Shown here one piece after another: positions 17,136-26,186 of a stretch of 64,000 bases of DNA. Every line of letters starts with the position of its first letter. The stretch's first letter is position 1. The DNA is from Methylobacteriaceae bacterium (GTDB taxonomy: Bacteria > Pseudomonadota > Alphaproteobacteria > Rhizobiales > Beijerinckiaceae), in NCBI GenBank assembly GCA_947444195.1, contig CANEZL010000003.1, positions 1-64,000 on the forward strand, read 5' to 3'. Under the pieces are notes generated by a model, which searched no databases, was not told the origin of the DNA, and saw nothing but the letters and a program-made list of their open reading frames with translations. The position numbers and the translations under genes are program-made.

Positions 17136-18163
17136 CCGTGCTGGACGAACGCCCGCGCGAGGCCCTGCGCGCCTGGCTCGGGGCGCGACTCGGCGCGCCC
17201 GACCTAGCCCTCGACGAGATCGCCCCCTTGAGCGGCGGCGCCATCCAGGAGAACTGGCGCCTGCGCTGCACCCTGCCCGCGGGGCCGCGGGACTTCGTGC
17301 TGCGCAAGGACGCGCCCGCCACCATCGCGTCGAGCCGGACGCGGGAGCAAGAGTTCCGCCTGATCGCCGCCGCCCACCGCGCCGGGGTGCGGGTGCCGGA
17401 GCCGGTGGGATTCTGCGGCGACGCGGCGGTGATCGGCGCGCCCTTCGCCGTGCTCGGCCTCGTCCCCGGCATCGGCCTCGGGCCGCGCATCGCGAAGGAT
17501 ACGGGGCTCGGCGGCGACCGGACGCGTCTGGCCGAGGAGCTCGGGGGCCAGCTCGCGCGCATCCACGCCGCCCTGCCCCCGGGCCCGCCGCCCCCCGACC
17601 TCGCCTTCCTCGGGATGCCGGATCCGGACCCCGCCCGCGCGGAGGTCGGGGCCCTGCGCGCGAGCCTCGACGGGATCGGCGCGGCGCGGCCCGCCATCGA
17701 GTGGGGCCTGCGCTGGGCGGAGCGCCGGGCCCTGCCCTGCCCGGCCCCGGTTCTCGTGCACCGGGATTTCCGCACCGGCAACTACATGGTCGATGCCGAC
17801 GGGCTCACCGCGATCCTCGACTGGGAATTTTCCGGCTGGGGGGATCCGATGCAGGATCTCGGCTGGTTCTGCGCCGCCTGCTGGCGGTTCGGACGGCCGG
17901 AGCTCGAGGCCGGCGGCATCGCCCCGCGCGCGGCCTTCTACCGGGGCTACGCCGCGGCGGGGGGCCCCGCGATCGATCCGGAGCGGGTCGCCTACTGGGA
18001 GGTGATGGCCCATCTGCGCTGGGCGGTGATCGCCCTGGAGCAGGGCTACCGCCACGTGTCGGGCCGCGAGACCTCCCTCGAACTGGCGCTCACCGGCCGC
18101 ATGGCGGCCGAGCTGGAGCGCACGATCCTGCGCGCCACCGCCCCCGAATCCTGGACGGCCTGA
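17132..18163 (+). CDS. APH-fold phosphotransferase, LvaA/ACAD11 kinase-like
   Basis: A 343-residue aminoglycoside-phosphotransferase-fold protein. The start is a GTG overlapping the SDR stop (GTGA). It shows an N-lobe nucleotide region (SGGAIQENWRLR, then the ATP-lysine in FVLRKD), the catalytic Brenner motif VHRDFRTGN (Asp212, Asn217) and the metal-binding ILDWEF motif. It is not expected to confer drug resistance. Proteins of this subfamily next to an acyl-CoA dehydrogenase phosphorylate 4-hydroxyacyl-CoA (LvaA in Pseudomonas; the kinase domain of ACAD10/11). The DUF6285 gene immediately downstream strengthens this reading. Confidence 0.85.
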   Translation: MTVLDERPREALRAWLGARLGAPDLALDEIAPLSGGAIQENWRLRCTLPAGPRDFVLRKDAPATIASSRTREQEFRLIAAAHRAGVRVPEPVGFCGDAAVIGAPFAVLGLVPGIGLGPRIAKDTGLGGDRTRLAEELGGQLARIHAALPPGPPPPDLAFLGMPDPDPARAEVGALRASLDGIGAARPAIEWGLRWAERRALPCPAPVLVHRDFRTGNYMVDADGLTAILDWEFSGWGDPMQDLGWFCAACWRFGRPELEAGGIAPRAAFYRGYAAAGGPAIDPERVAYWEVMAHLRWAVIALEQGYRHVSGRETSLELALTGRMAAELERTILRATAPESWTA

Positions 18164-18165
18164 AC

Positions 18166-18534
18166 ATGGACGACGAGCCGAGCCGCGGCGCCCTCCTCGA
18201 CACCGCCCGGCGGGCGCTCACCGACGCGGTGGTGCCCGCCCTCTCCGGCCACCCGCGCTACGTCGCCCTGATGGTGGCCAACGCGCTCGGCATCGTGCAG
18301 CGGGAACTGGTCGAGGCGGAGGCGCAGGCAGCTGCGCGCGCCCGGGTGCTCGGCGACCATGCGGGCGATGCCGATCCCGCCGCGGCCCTGGCCCGCGCGA
18401 TCCGCGCCGGCGAGCGCGACGGGGATCCCGACCTGCACCGGGCCCTCCTCGACGCGGCCGAGGTCGCCGCCCGCATCCTCAGGCCCGAGCCGTCCGCCGG
18501 GCGGCCTCAGGAGGCGCGCGCCGCGCGGGCATAG
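18166..18534 (+). CDS. DUF6285 small protein (LvaB-like accessory subunit)
   Basis: A 122-residue mostly helical protein beginning 3 bp after the kinase stop. The core (LTDAVVPALSGHPRYVALMVANALGIVQREL) matches what I know as DUF6285, a family regularly found next to these phosphotransferases. In the Pseudomonas lva operon a small protein of this size (LvaB) is needed together with LvaA for phosphorylation. No catalytic motif is seen. Its last 28 bp overlap the end of a small gene on the other strand. Confidence 0.7.
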   Translation: MDDEPSRGALLDTARRALTDAVVPALSGHPRYVALMVANALGIVQRELVEAEAQAAARARVLGDHAGDADPAAALARAIRAGERDGDPDLHRALLDAAEVAARILRPEPSAGRPQEARAARA

Positions 18535-18722
18535 GCCATGATCCGGGCGCGCGTGGCCGCGTCGAGGGTCGGCCACAGGCTCAGGAGCTCGAGGATGTCG
18601 CGCAGGTCCGGCCTTCCGCAGCCCTCGTTCAGGGCCTCGACGCTGCAGCCGACGAGGTCCGCGATCCGCGCCAGGGTCTCCTCCGAGCCGGGTTCGCGCA
18701 GGAGGACGTCGGAGCCGGTCAC
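18507..18722 (-). CDS. Small conserved-looking protein, function unknown
   Basis: A 71-residue ORF from a GTG at 18722, preceded by GGGAG; the frame stays open upstream to an ATG at 18785. The peptide (SEETLARIADLVGCSVEALNEG, DILELLSLWPTLDAATRARI) looks helical. It recalls small HTH-like accessory proteins in which a short DNA-binding-type helix pair is followed by a tail used for counting or clearance. It ends 28 bp inside the convergent DUF6285 gene. Family not recognised. Confidence 0.45.
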   Translation of the reverse strand: MTGSDVLLREPGSEETLARIADLVGCSVEALNEGCGRPDLRDILELLSLWPTLDAATRARIMAYARAARAS

Positions 18723-18785
18723 GGCCGGCTCCCGGGCGAAACGGGAAGCGGCGCGGCACACCCATCCGACTGCGGCAGCACACAT

Positions 18786-19154
18786 GTTGTGGTGTCGGCC
18801 ATCGCCAGCATTCCGCCTCTGAACGTCGCTTTCGCTACCATAGCGCTAGCACATCAACGCCCAGCGGGGCTAAAAAATCCCCGAGAGTTCCCTCTGCTCA
18901 CGCAGATATTATGCATTCTGTACACTTGATCGGGGCTGTATCAGGCATCGCCATACGCGAGGCGCGGCCAAGCCGCGCTTGCGCACGCACAAGCGTCGCC
19001 GTGAGGCTCGCCGGTAGTTCCTGTGAGCGGAGGGGGCCTGCACGCGGGCCCGCGCATCTTCCATCCGGCGCCGGTGATACAATATGACAATCCGAACGCC
19101 GCGCCAGTCCGGCTCGGCCCACCGGGCCCCGCGCCCGCCGCATGAAGAGCCGCC
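18786..19154. other. 369-bp intergenic region upstream of the COG0523 gene
   Basis: The region is somewhat AT-richer around 18830-18960. A short dyad-like stretch, GTGATACAATATGACA (about 19074-19089), lies 65 bp upstream of the GTPase start. It loosely resembles a zinc-uptake-regulator half site, which would fit a COG0523 metallochaperone gene, but the match is weak. CGAGGCGCGGCC/AAGCCGCGCTTG near 18958-18982 is a possible hairpin. No gene was recognised. Confidence 0.35.
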
Positions 19155-20123
19155 ATGTCCGACGCCTCCAAGATCCCCGTCACCGTGCTCACGGGCTATC
19201 TCGGCGCCGGTAAGACGACGCTCCTCAACCGCATCCTCACCGAGAACCACGGCCGCCGCTACGCGGTGATCGTCAACGAGTTCGGCGAGATCGGCATCGA
19301 CAACGACCTCGTGGTGGGCGCCGACGAGGAAGTGTTCGAGATGAACAACGGCTGCGTCTGCTGCACCGTGCGCGGCGACCTCATCCGCATCATGGACGGG
19401 CTGGTGAAGCGGCGCGGCAAGTTCGACGCGATCATCGTGGAGACCACCGGGCTCGCCGACCCCGCTCCCGTCGCGCAGACCTTCTTCGTGGATCAGGACG
19501 TGGGGGAGGCCGCCCGCCTCGACGCGGTGGTGACCGTGGCCGATGCCCGCTGGCTCACCGACCGGCTGAAGGACGCCCCCGAGGCGCGCAACCAGATCGC
19601 CTTCGCCGACGTGATCCTGCTCAACAAGAGCGATCTCGTCTCAGGGGAGGATCTCGACCGCGTCGAGGGCGAGATCCGCGGCATCAACCCCTTCGCCAAA
19701 CTGCACCGGACCACGAACTGCGCCGTGCCCCTCGAGGCGGTGCTGGAGCGCAACGCGTTCGACCTCGGCCGCATCCTCGATCTGGAGCCGGAATTCCTCG
19801 AGGAAGGCCACCATCACCACCACGCCGAGGACATCCGGTCGATCTCGGCCCGGATCGAGGGCCCGGTGGATCCGGAGACCTTCATGCCCTGGATCTCGAA
19901 CCTCACCCAGGTCCAGGGGCCGGACATCCTGCGCTGCAAGGGCATCGTGGCCTTCCCCGACGAGCCGAAGCGCTTCGTCTTCCAGGGCGTCCACATGATC
20001 CTCGACGGGGATCTCCAGGCGGATTGGCGGGCCGACGAGCCGCGCGTGTCGCGGGTGGTCTTCATCGGCCGCAACCTCGACGCGGAGGCGATCCGCGCCG
20101 GCTTCGAGAACTGCCGCGCCTGA
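19155..20123 (+). CDS. COG0523 GTPase metallochaperone (CobW/ZNG1-like)
   Basis: A 322-residue G3E-family GTPase. The P-loop is GYLGAGKTT (residues 14-22). The diagnostic CxCC metal-binding motif (Cys67-Val-Cys69-Cys70) is present, with the [11 protein letters not shown]alker B region, the NKSD base-recognition motif, and a histidine-rich [10 protein letters not shown] segment in the linker before the C-terminal CobW domain. COG0523 proteins use GTP hydrolysis to hand metal (zinc, cobalt or others) to a client. The gene stands alone, so there is no client clue; a cobalamin pathway role is not supported by its neighbours. A possible Zur-like site upstream is too weak to rely on. Confidence 0.88.
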   Translation: MSDASKIPVTVLTGYLGAGKTTLLNRILTENHGRRYAVIVNEFGEIGIDNDLVVGADEEVFEMNNGCVCCTVRGDLIRIMDGLVKRRGKFDAIIVETTGLADPAPVAQTFFVDQDVGEAARLDAVVTVADARWLTDRLKDAPEARNQIAFADVILLNKSDLVSGEDLDRVEGEIRGINPFAKLHRTTNCAVPLEAVLERNAFDLGRILDLEPEFLEEGHHHHHAEDIRSISARIEGPVDPETFMPWISNLTQVQGPDILRCKGIVAFPDEPKRFVFQGVHMILDGDLQADWRADEPRVSRVVFIGRNLDAEAIRAGFENCRA

Positions 20124-20171
20124 ATCCGGCAAGGCGGCCGCTCAGTGGACCGATCCGGCCGCTCCCATCCG

Positions 20172-20190
20172 CGGCCTCGGGATGAGGCCG
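20172..20190. terminator. Hairpin between convergent genes
   Basis: CGGCCTC (20172-20178) and GAGGCCG (20184-20190) form a 7-bp stem with a 5-nt loop in the 96-bp gap between two converging genes. No U-run is present. It is a plausible bidirectional terminator by position. Confidence 0.4.
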
Positions 20191-20219
20191 AGCCCGGGAA
20201 GAGCACCGCGAACGGGCGC

Positions 20220-20576
20220 TCAGGGGCGCGGCAGGCGCAGGGACTGCATGAGGCGCGGCAGAAGGCGGCGGCGCGGGCCGGCCCCGGCGGTCTCCGCCTC
20301 CACCGGGGATGCCTCGTCCAGGCCGTCCGCCTGCCGAACGACGCGGCCGAGCACGTCGCGCACGAGGTCGGGCACCGGCTGCTCGTATTCCTGCAGCAGC
20401 GAGGCGGCCTTGCCGAGGGCGTTGAGCTTACCCGGCGACGTCACGCCGACCAGGCTGTCGCGCAGGACCTGATCCGCCAGCACCCCGGCAAGGCGCGACA
20501 CCTCGGTGAGCCGCTCGCCGTCCAAACCGCCCGTCGCCATCGTCTTCCAGAATCCTTCGCGCGCGGTCTCCAGCAT
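20220..20576 (-). CDS. Hypothetical helical protein
   Basis: A 118-residue ORF beginning MLETAREGFWKTMATGGLDG. It has helical, amphipathic content (LTEVSRLAGVLADQVLRDSL, KAASLLQEYEQPVPDLVRDVLGRVV) and a basic tail (GPRRRLLPRLMQSLRLPRP). No membrane segment, signal peptide or known motif is seen. It is bracketed by a terminator-like hairpin at its 3' side and a gap of about 200 bp before gapR on the other strand. Codon bias matches the surrounding genes, supporting it as real. Function unknown. Confidence 0.55.
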   Translation of the reverse strand: MLETAREGFWKTMATGGLDGERLTEVSRLAGVLADQVLRDSLVGVTSPGKLNALGKAASLLQEYEQPVPDLVRDVLGRVVRQADGLDEASPVEAETAGAGPRRRLLPRLMQSLRLPRP

Positions 20577-20781
20577 CCGTTACGATGGCGGGCGTGCCGA
20601 GATTGCACAGACGTCGATCATGCCCAGATCGCGAAACGTTTTTCAATCACCGCACCTTGGCGGGACAGGTCTTCTGCACAGGACAGTCTCCGGCGGGCAC
20701 GGGCCTTGCCTTTAACGTTCCGTTGACCCTGATCCGCGAGGTTGCCGGCCCGCTCGACCGAGCAGGATCCCGAGGAGCACC

Positions 20782-21063
20782 ATGTCCGACACGACCGACA
20801 CCGTGGGCGTCGCAGGCGACCGCATCCGCTCCATCATCGAGCGCGTCGAGCGGCTCGAGGAGGAGATCAAGGACCTGATGGAGGCAAAGAAGGAGATCTT
20901 CGCCGAGGCCAAGGGCGAGGGTCTCGACGTGAAGGTGCTGAAGGAGATCCTCAAGCTGCGCAAGCAGGACAAGGACGAGCGCGACGAGCAGGAGACCTTG
21001 CTCGACCTCTACCTGCGCGCCATGGACGCGCCCAGCCCCGCGCCGATCGCCCAGGCCGCCTGA
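20782..21063 (+). CDS. gapR: GapR-like nucleoid-associated protein (DUF2312)
   Basis: A 93-residue protein that matches the DUF2312/GapR family almost end to end: DRIRSIIERVERLEEEIKDL, then a short linker and ILKLRKQDKDERDEQETLLDLYLRA. The family forms a coiled-coil clamp around overtwisted, AT-rich DNA ahead of moving polymerases and is near-universal in alphaproteobacteria, with a role in replication and chromosome segregation in Caulobacter. The protein is cytoplasmic. It lies 143 bp before the Mfd-like gene on the same strand, perhaps a shared transcription unit. Confidence 0.92.
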   Translation: MSDTTDTVGVAGDRIRSIIERVERLEEEIKDLMEAKKEIFAEAKGEGLDVKVLKEILKLRKQDKDERDEQETLLDLYLRAMDAPSPAPIAQAA

Positions 21064-21206
21064 CCCGCCCCGCGCGCGAATCGGAGCGGGAAAACCGGGG
21101 ACCGGCGCGGATCGAAGCGGAGCCGGATGCGGGCTCGCGGGTTCTTCAGGAGCGTCCGCCGCGCGATCGCGGCGGACGCGCCCGAAGGCGTGCCCCAGAC
21201 GGATCC

Positions 21207-24200
21207 ATGGCCAAGCGCAGAGCGAGAGCGGAGTCGAGAGCGGCGCGCACGGAGGCGGCGCCGGCGGAGGCCCCGCTCCTGCCCACCGGCGCCCTGGCCG
21301 CGGCCCTCCTGGACCTCGCGCGGGAAGGCGCGCCCCTCTTCCACGTGGCCCGCGACGAGCGCCGCCTGGAGGCCATCGCCGGGATCCTGCGCGCCTTCGA
21401 TCCGGCGGTCCGCGTCGCCGTCTTCCCGGCCTGGGACTGCCTGCCCTTCGACCGCGCCTCCCCCTCCCGCGGCGTCATGGGCGCGCGGGCCGGCGTGCTG
21501 CGCTGGCTGACGGATGCCGGAAACCGGCCCGACATCGTGCTCACCACGGCGCCCGCGCTGATCCAGCGGGTGCCCCCGCCCGGGACCTGGGCCGATGCCC
21601 GGGTCGAGATCCGCACCGGCGACCCCATCGACACGGAGCGCCTCGCGGCGGCGCTCACCCGCCTCGGCTACATCCTCGACGACAGGGTCGACGAGGCCGG
21701 GGAGTTCGCCATCCGCGGCCGCACCGTCGACGTCTTCCCCGCCGCCTCCCCCCTGCCCTGCCGGATCGAGCACGACGGCGCGCGGGTCCGCGAGATCCGC
21801 GCCTACGATCCGGTCTCGCAGCGCTCGCAAGGGGCCACGGCGGTCCTCGTGGTGGACCCGGCCACGGAGATCATCCTGGATCCGGGCGCCGCGGAGCGGC
21901 TGGAGCCCTTCACCGGGCAGGAGCACCGGCTCGCCCGGTTCTACGCCGACCTCGCCCGCGTCACCGACTACCTGCCGGAGGGCCGCCTCGTGGTGGAGGC
22001 GGGCGCGGAGACGCGGGCCGAGGCCTTCTTCGAGCAGATCGCCGACGGGCGCGAGAGCGCGCGGGGCGAGGCCGACGGACTCTACCTCGATCCGGCGGCC
22101 TGGGCGGCGCTGGTTGAGCGCCACCGGCGCGCCGCCGCCACCGAGGCGGGAACCGAGGACCTCGCCGTGCCCGCCTTCGTCCGGCAGGGCCGGCCCGGCC
22201 CGGCCTTCTCCGGCTACCTGCGCGAGCGCCTGAAGGCCGGCGACCGGGTCGTCCTGGCCGGGACGGAGCGGGCCCTGCGCCGCCTCGCGCGCCAGGCCGA
22301 GCGGGCCGGCGCCCGCAAGAGCCGCGTGGTGGCCGACTGGGCGGAGGCGCAAGGGGCCAAGCCCGGCGAGATCGTCGCCCTGAAGGCCCCCGTCGAGGGC
22401 GGCTTCCGGATCCCCGAGGCGAACCTCACCCTGATCGCGGCCACCGACCTCTACGGGCAGGACGCGGGCACGGCGGCCCGGGCGGCGACGCTGCCCCTCG
22501 GCGAGGTGGAACTGCGCGTCGGCGACGTGGCGGTCGACCGCGACAACGGCCTGTGCGTGTTCGAGGGCCTGGAGCGGGTGGGCGACGGCGAGGCCCTGCG
22601 CCTGCGCTTCGCCGGCGAGGACGTGCTGATGCTGCCGGTGGCCCAGGCCGACCGGGTCTGGCGCTACGGCTCGGATCCCGACGCGGTGGGCCTCGACCGG
22701 CTGGCGAACGCCTCCTGGAGCCGGCGCCACAGCGAGGCGGAGGCCACCATCGCCCGCACCGCCCGCGCCATGGTGGCGCTCGCCGAGGCCCGGGAGGGCG
22801 CGAGCGCCCCCGTGCTCAAGGCGGCCGATCGCGAGATGGCGCGCTTCGCCGCCGGGTTCGGCTTCAACCTGACCCCCGACCAGGCCGCCGCGACGGACGC
22901 GGTGCTGGCAGACCTCGCCTCCGGCCGGCCCATGGACCGGCTGGTCTGCGGCGATGTCGGCTTCGGCAAGACCGAGGTGGCGCTGCGCGCCGTCGCCGCC
23001 GCCGTGTTCGCCGGCAAGCAGGTGGCGGTGGTCGCCCCCACCACGGTGCTGGTGCGCCAGCACGTGCAGACCCTGGAGCGGCGGCTCGCCCGCTTCGGCA
23101 TCGCCGTGGCGCAGCTCTCGCGCCTCGTCGGCCCCGCGGAGGCCAAGCGCACCAGGGCGGGGCTCGCCGACGGCACGATCCGCGTGGTGGTCGGCACCCA
23201 TGCGCTTGCCGGCAAGGGCGTGCGCTTCGCCGATCTCGGGCTCACCGTGATCGACGAGGAGCAGCGCTTCGGCACCAAGATCAAGGATTGCCTGCGCAGC
23301 ATGGCCGGGGGCGGCCACGTGCTGACGCTGACGGCCACGCCGATCCCGCGCACCCTGCAATCGGCGCTCGTCGGCCTGCGCACCCTCAGCGTCATCGCCA
23401 CGCCGCCTGCGGTGCGCCAGCCGATCCGCACGGTGATCGCGGGCTTCGAGCCCGAGACCGTGCGCGCCGCGCTGATGCGCGAGCACCGCCGCGGCGGCCA
23501 GAGCTTCGTGGTCTGCCCGCGCATCGAGGATCTGGAGCCGATGGCCAAGCGCCTGGCCAAGGTCGTGCCCGAACTCGCGGTCACGGTGGCGCACGGGGAG
23601 ATGAAGCCCGCCGCGATGGACGAGGCGATGATCCGCTTCGCCGACGGCGCGGGAGACGTGCTCCTCGCCACCAGCATCATCGAGAGCGGGCTCGACGTGC
23701 CGCGGGCCAACACCATGCTGGTCTGGAACGCCGAGCGGTTCGGGCTGGCGCAGCTGCACCAGCTGCGCGGCCGGGTCGGGCGCGGCCAGCGCCGCGGCAC
23801 CGCCTACCTGCTGGGCGACCCGGCCCAGCCCCTGTCGCCGGCCGCCGAGAAGCGCCTGCGCACCCTCGAGGCCCTGGATCGGCTCGGTGCCGGCTTCACC
23901 ATCTCTGCGCGCGACCTCGACCAGCGCGGGGCGGGGGACCTCGTGGGCGATGCCCAGGCCGGCCACGTCAAGCTGATCGGGCTCGGCCTCTACCAGCACA
24001 TCCTGCAACTGGCGCTGCGCGCAGCCAAGGGCGAGCCGGCGCAGGACTGGCGGCCGGAGATCAATCTCGGCCTCGAGGGCGCGATCCCCGCCGACTACAT
24101 GCCCGAGCCCGAGGTGCGCCTCGGCCTCTACACGCGGCTTCTGCGCCTCGGCACGGATGCCGAGATCGACGCGCTGTGCGCCGAGATGGACGACCGCTTC

Positions 24201-24476
24201 GGCCGGATGCCGGAGCCGGTGGAGGCGCTGGTGACGCTGGCGCGCCTGCGCGTCCTCTGCCAGTCCCTCGGCATCGCCCGCCTCAGCGGCGGCCCGCAGG
24301 GCGTGGCGGCGGATTTCCATCCCGACTGCCGGCCCCGGCACCTCGCCCTCGACGACGGACTGACCCTGCGCGGGGGCCGGGTCGTCCTCAAGCGGGCCGC
24401 CCCCGACGCCGCCTCCCGCGGACGCCTCGCCGCGGACCTGCTGGAGCGCGTCGCGGAGGCCTGCGAGTCGGGCTAG
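21207..24476 (+). CDS. Mfd-like transcription-repair coupling translocase
   Basis: A 1089-residue SF2 translocase with Mfd order: an N-terminal UvrB-like module (FPAWDCLPFDRASPS, about 81-95), a CarD-like RNA-polymerase-interaction domain (ELRVGDVAVDRDNGLCVFEG), then a RecG-like motor with Walker A GDVGFGKTEVALR, DEEQ box (VIDEEQRFG), TATPIPRTLQ and LRGRVGRGQRRG, and the C-terminal TRCF domain. It is shorter than typical Mfd (about 1150 residues) and several motifs are divergent (DEEQRFG where Mfd has DEEQHFG). It may therefore be a second Mfd paralogue and not the housekeeping copy. It acts on stalled RNA polymerase in the cytoplasm. The stop TAG is part of a dispersed repeat. Confidence 0.82.
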   Translation: MAKRRARAESRAARTEAAPAEAPLLPTGALAAALLDLAREGAPLFHVARDERRLEAIAGILRAFDPAVRVAVFPAWDCLPFDRASPSRGVMGARAGVLRWLTDAGNRPDIVLTTAPALIQRVPPPGTWADARVEIRTGDPIDTERLAAALTRLGYILDDRVDEAGEFAIRGRTVDVFPAASPLPCRIEHDGARVREIRAYDPVSQRSQGATAVLVVDPATEIILDPGAAERLEPFTGQEHRLARFYADLARVTDYLPEGRLVVEAGAETRAEAFFEQIADGRESARGEADGLYLDPAAWAALVERHRRAAATEAGTEDLAVPAFVRQGRPGPAFSGYLRERLKAGDRVVLAGTERALRRLARQAERAGARKSRVVADWAEAQGAKPGEIVALKAPVEGGFRIPEANLTLIAATDLYGQDAGTAARAATLPLGEVELRVGDVAVDRDNGLCVFEGLERVGDGEALRLRFAGEDVLMLPVAQADRVWRYGSDPDAVGLDRLANASWSRRHSEAEATIARTARAMVALAEAREGASAPVLKAADREMARFAAGFGFNLTPDQAAATDAVLADLASGRPMDRLVCGDVGFGKTEVALRAVAAAVFAGKQVAVVAPTTVLVRQHVQTLERRLARFGIAVAQLSRLVGPAEAKRTRAGLADGTIRVVVGTHALAGKGVRFADLGLTVIDEEQRFGTKIKDCLRSMAGGGHVLTLTATPIPRTLQSALVGLRTLSVIATPPAVRQPIRTVIAGFEPETVRAALMREHRRGGQSFVVCPRIEDLEPMAKRLAKVVPELAVTVAHGEMKPAAMDEAMIRFADGAGDVLLATSIIESGLDVPRANTMLVWNAERFGLAQLHQLRGRVGRGQRRGTAYLLGDPAQPLSPAAEKRLRTLEALDRLGAGFTISARDLDQRGAGDLVGDAQAGHVKLIGLGLYQHILQLALRAAKGEPAQDWRPEINLGLEGAIPADYMPEPEVRLGLYTRLLRLGTDAEIDALCAEMDDRFGRMPEPVEALVTLARLRVLCQSLGIARLSGGPQGVAADFHPDCRPRHLALDDGLTLRGGRVVLKRAAPDAASRGRLAADLLERVAEACESG

Positions 24477-24530
24477 AGCGCTCTCCGCGGAGCCGGCATC
24501 CACTTCGGCGAAGAGCTTCGAAGCTCAGGA
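24473..24530. repeat. Dispersed intergenic repeat, copy 2 (diverged)
   Basis: CTAGAGCGCTCTCCGCGGAG at 24473 matches the first part of the copies at 134 and 35055; the later part keeps CACTTCGGCG and GAGCTTCG but is rearranged. As at 35055, the TAG inside CTAG is the stop codon of the upstream gene. It separates the Mfd-like gene from the convergent aldo/keto reductase and may serve as terminator. Confidence 0.6.
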
Positions 24531-25538
24531 CCCGTTCACCGGCACGCGGCCCTCGATCGGGTAGGCCGGGTCGTTGTAGCCGGGGGTGGAGGGATGCCCC
24601 ACCGCCACGAGGCCGTCGACCAGGGCCTCGTCCTCGGCGGTGAAGCGGTAATCGAGGGCGCCGAGATAGTCGCGCCACTGCTCCTCCGTGCGGGGCCCCG
24701 CGATGACGGCGGTGACGAGGCGGTTGTTCAGCACCCAGGCGCTGGCGAACTGCCCGGGCGTGAGCCCCCGCGCCTCGGCATGGGCCTTCAGGGTCCTGGC
24801 GATCGCCAGGGATTCGGGCCGCCACTCCGTCTGCATCATGCGCGCGTCCTGCCGGCCCGCGCGGGTATCGGCGGGCGGGGGCGCGTCGGGATCGTACTTG
24901 CCCGTGAGTACGCCGCGGGCGAGCGGCGAGTAGGGCACCACCCCGAGCCCGTAATGGTCGCAGGCCGGCAGGTGCTCGGTCTCCGGCATGCGGTTGAGGG
25001 CGTTGTAGTAGGGCTGGCTCACCACCGGGCGGTCGATGCCGAGCGCGTCGCAGATCCGGCAGATCTCGGCGACGCGCCAGGCCCGGTGGTTCGAGACGCC
25101 GAAATGGCGGATCTTGCCCTGGCGCACGAGGTCGCCCATCGCCCGCACGGTCTCGGCGAGCGGCGTGCCGTGGTCCTCCCGATGCAGGTAGTAGATGTCG
25201 ATGACATCAGTGCCGAGGCGGCGCAGGCTCGCCTCCGCCGCCCGCATCACGTGGACGCGGGAGAGCCCGCGGTCGTTCGGGCCGGTTCCGGTGGGGTTGG
25301 CGACCTTGGTGGCGAGCACCCAGGCGTCGCGCGCGGCGCCGATCGCCCGCCCCGTCACCGCCTCGGAGCGGCCCTCGTTGTAGACGTCGGCCGTGTCGAT
25401 GAAGTTGATGCCCGCCTCCCGGGCGCTGCCGATGATGCGCTCGGCGGTCGGCGCATCGGTCGCGCCCCCGAACATCATCGTGCCGAGACAGATCGGCGAG
25501 ACCTTCAGGCCGGAGCGGCCGAGCGAGCGATACTGCAT
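24525..25538 (-). CDS. Aldo/keto reductase
   Basis: A 337-residue NADPH-dependent TIM-barrel oxidoreductase. The catalytic tetrad is recognisable: Asp48 and Tyr53 in FIDTADVYN, Lys78 in VLATKVANP and a His in YYLHRED near 121. The FGVSNHRAWR and VVSQPYYNALNR blocks and the cofactor segment near the C-terminus are typical of the YajO/Tas-like subgroup. The start is the ATG at 25538; the open frame continues upstream in non-conserved sequence. The substrate is unknown. It stands alone, convergent with the Mfd-like gene. Confidence 0.9.
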   Translation of the reverse strand: MQYRSLGRSGLKVSPICLGTMMFGGATDAPTAERIIGSAREAGINFIDTADVYNEGRSEAVTGRAIGAARDAWVLATKVANPTGTGPNDRGLSRVHVMRAAEASLRRLGTDVIDIYYLHREDHGTPLAETVRAMGDLVRQGKIRHFGVSNHRAWRVAEICRICDALGIDRPVVSQPYYNALNRMPETEHLPACDHYGLGVVPYSPLARGVLTGKYDPDAPPPADTRAGRQDARMMQTEWRPESLAIARTLKAHAEARGLTPGQFASAWVLNNRLVTAVIAGPRTEEQWRDYLGALDYRFTAEDEALVDGLVAVGHPSTPGYNDPAYPIEGRVPVNGS

Positions 25539-25690
25539 GGGGGGTGTCCCTGAACGGCGATCCGCGGGCGCGGGAGGCCGGCGATCCGGCCGCGTGTCCA
25601 TGCATCGTCCCGGAGGCCGGCGGCCGCGTGGTCGGGACGATGCTCCAGCCCTACCTACCGCCCGCGGTGCCCCGGCCCAGCCCCCCGCGG

Positions 25691-25993
25691 CTACCAGGCC
25701 TGGGACAGGATCGACAGGCGCTCGATCGCCGATTCGTATTGGCGCGTGTGCGGCTCGATCTCCAGATGGATCCCGTGCCGGCTGACGCCGACCACGCGGG
25801 CCTGGACCCGCCCGATCATGGGCGCCTCGATCTGGAGCAGGCTGTCCACCGCCACGCTGACGGCCGGAGGCTGGGCGAGCAGCAGGCCCCCCGCGCTCAC
25901 GTCGAGGACCTCGGTCCGGTAGCGGCGATCCGCGTCCGTCACCTGGGCCGACAGGGTGACCTGATAGCGCCGCGCCTTCCGCCGATCGTGCAT
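25691..25993 (-). CDS. PilZ-domain protein
   Basis: A 100-residue single PilZ domain. The c-di-GMP-binding motifs RRKARR (RxxxR type) and DVSAGGLLL (DxSxxG type) are both present at the expected distance. The chosen ATG at 25993 places RRKARR at the N-terminus as usual; an in-frame ATG at 26026 would add 11 residues. It probably binds c-di-GMP and passes the signal to a partner. It diverges from the hybrid histidine kinase gene, about 190 bp apart, hinting at shared signalling, though no direct link is seen. Confidence 0.8.
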   Translation of the reverse strand: MHDRRKARRYQVTLSAQVTDADRRYRTEVLDVSAGGLLLAQPPAVSVAVDSLLQIEAPMIGRVQARVVGVSRHGIHLEIEPHTRQYESAIERLSILSQAW

Positions 25994-26186
25994 GGTCGCC
26001 ACGCGAGGGCCCGTTCGCGCTCCCATCGGGAGTTCGACGGCGCGCGGATTCAGTATTGCATGCTATTTCTGTGAAATCTCGATAAATCGCCGGTTAACCT
26101 CGCCGGATCGAAGCGGTATCGGTGCGGCTGTCCCGCCGCAGGCCGTTCGATGCCTCTCCTCACCGCAGCGATCGCCCCCTTGATCC

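Noticed and set aside
17132..18163. Aminoglycoside resistance gene
   Set aside because: The phosphotransferase fold is real, but operon context with acyl-CoA enzymes and DUF6285 indicates acyl-CoA kinase type, not antibiotic modification.
19074..19089. Zur operator upstream of the COG0523 gene
   Set aside because: The dyad is weak and does not match the usual GTTATxxxATAAC-type core well enough to call as a site.
21009..24503. Very long open frame antisense to the Mfd-like gene
   Set aside because: It is a product of the high-GC third-position bias; the plus-strand frame has all Mfd motifs and the antisense peptide is low-complexity Arg/Gly/Leu/His-rich.
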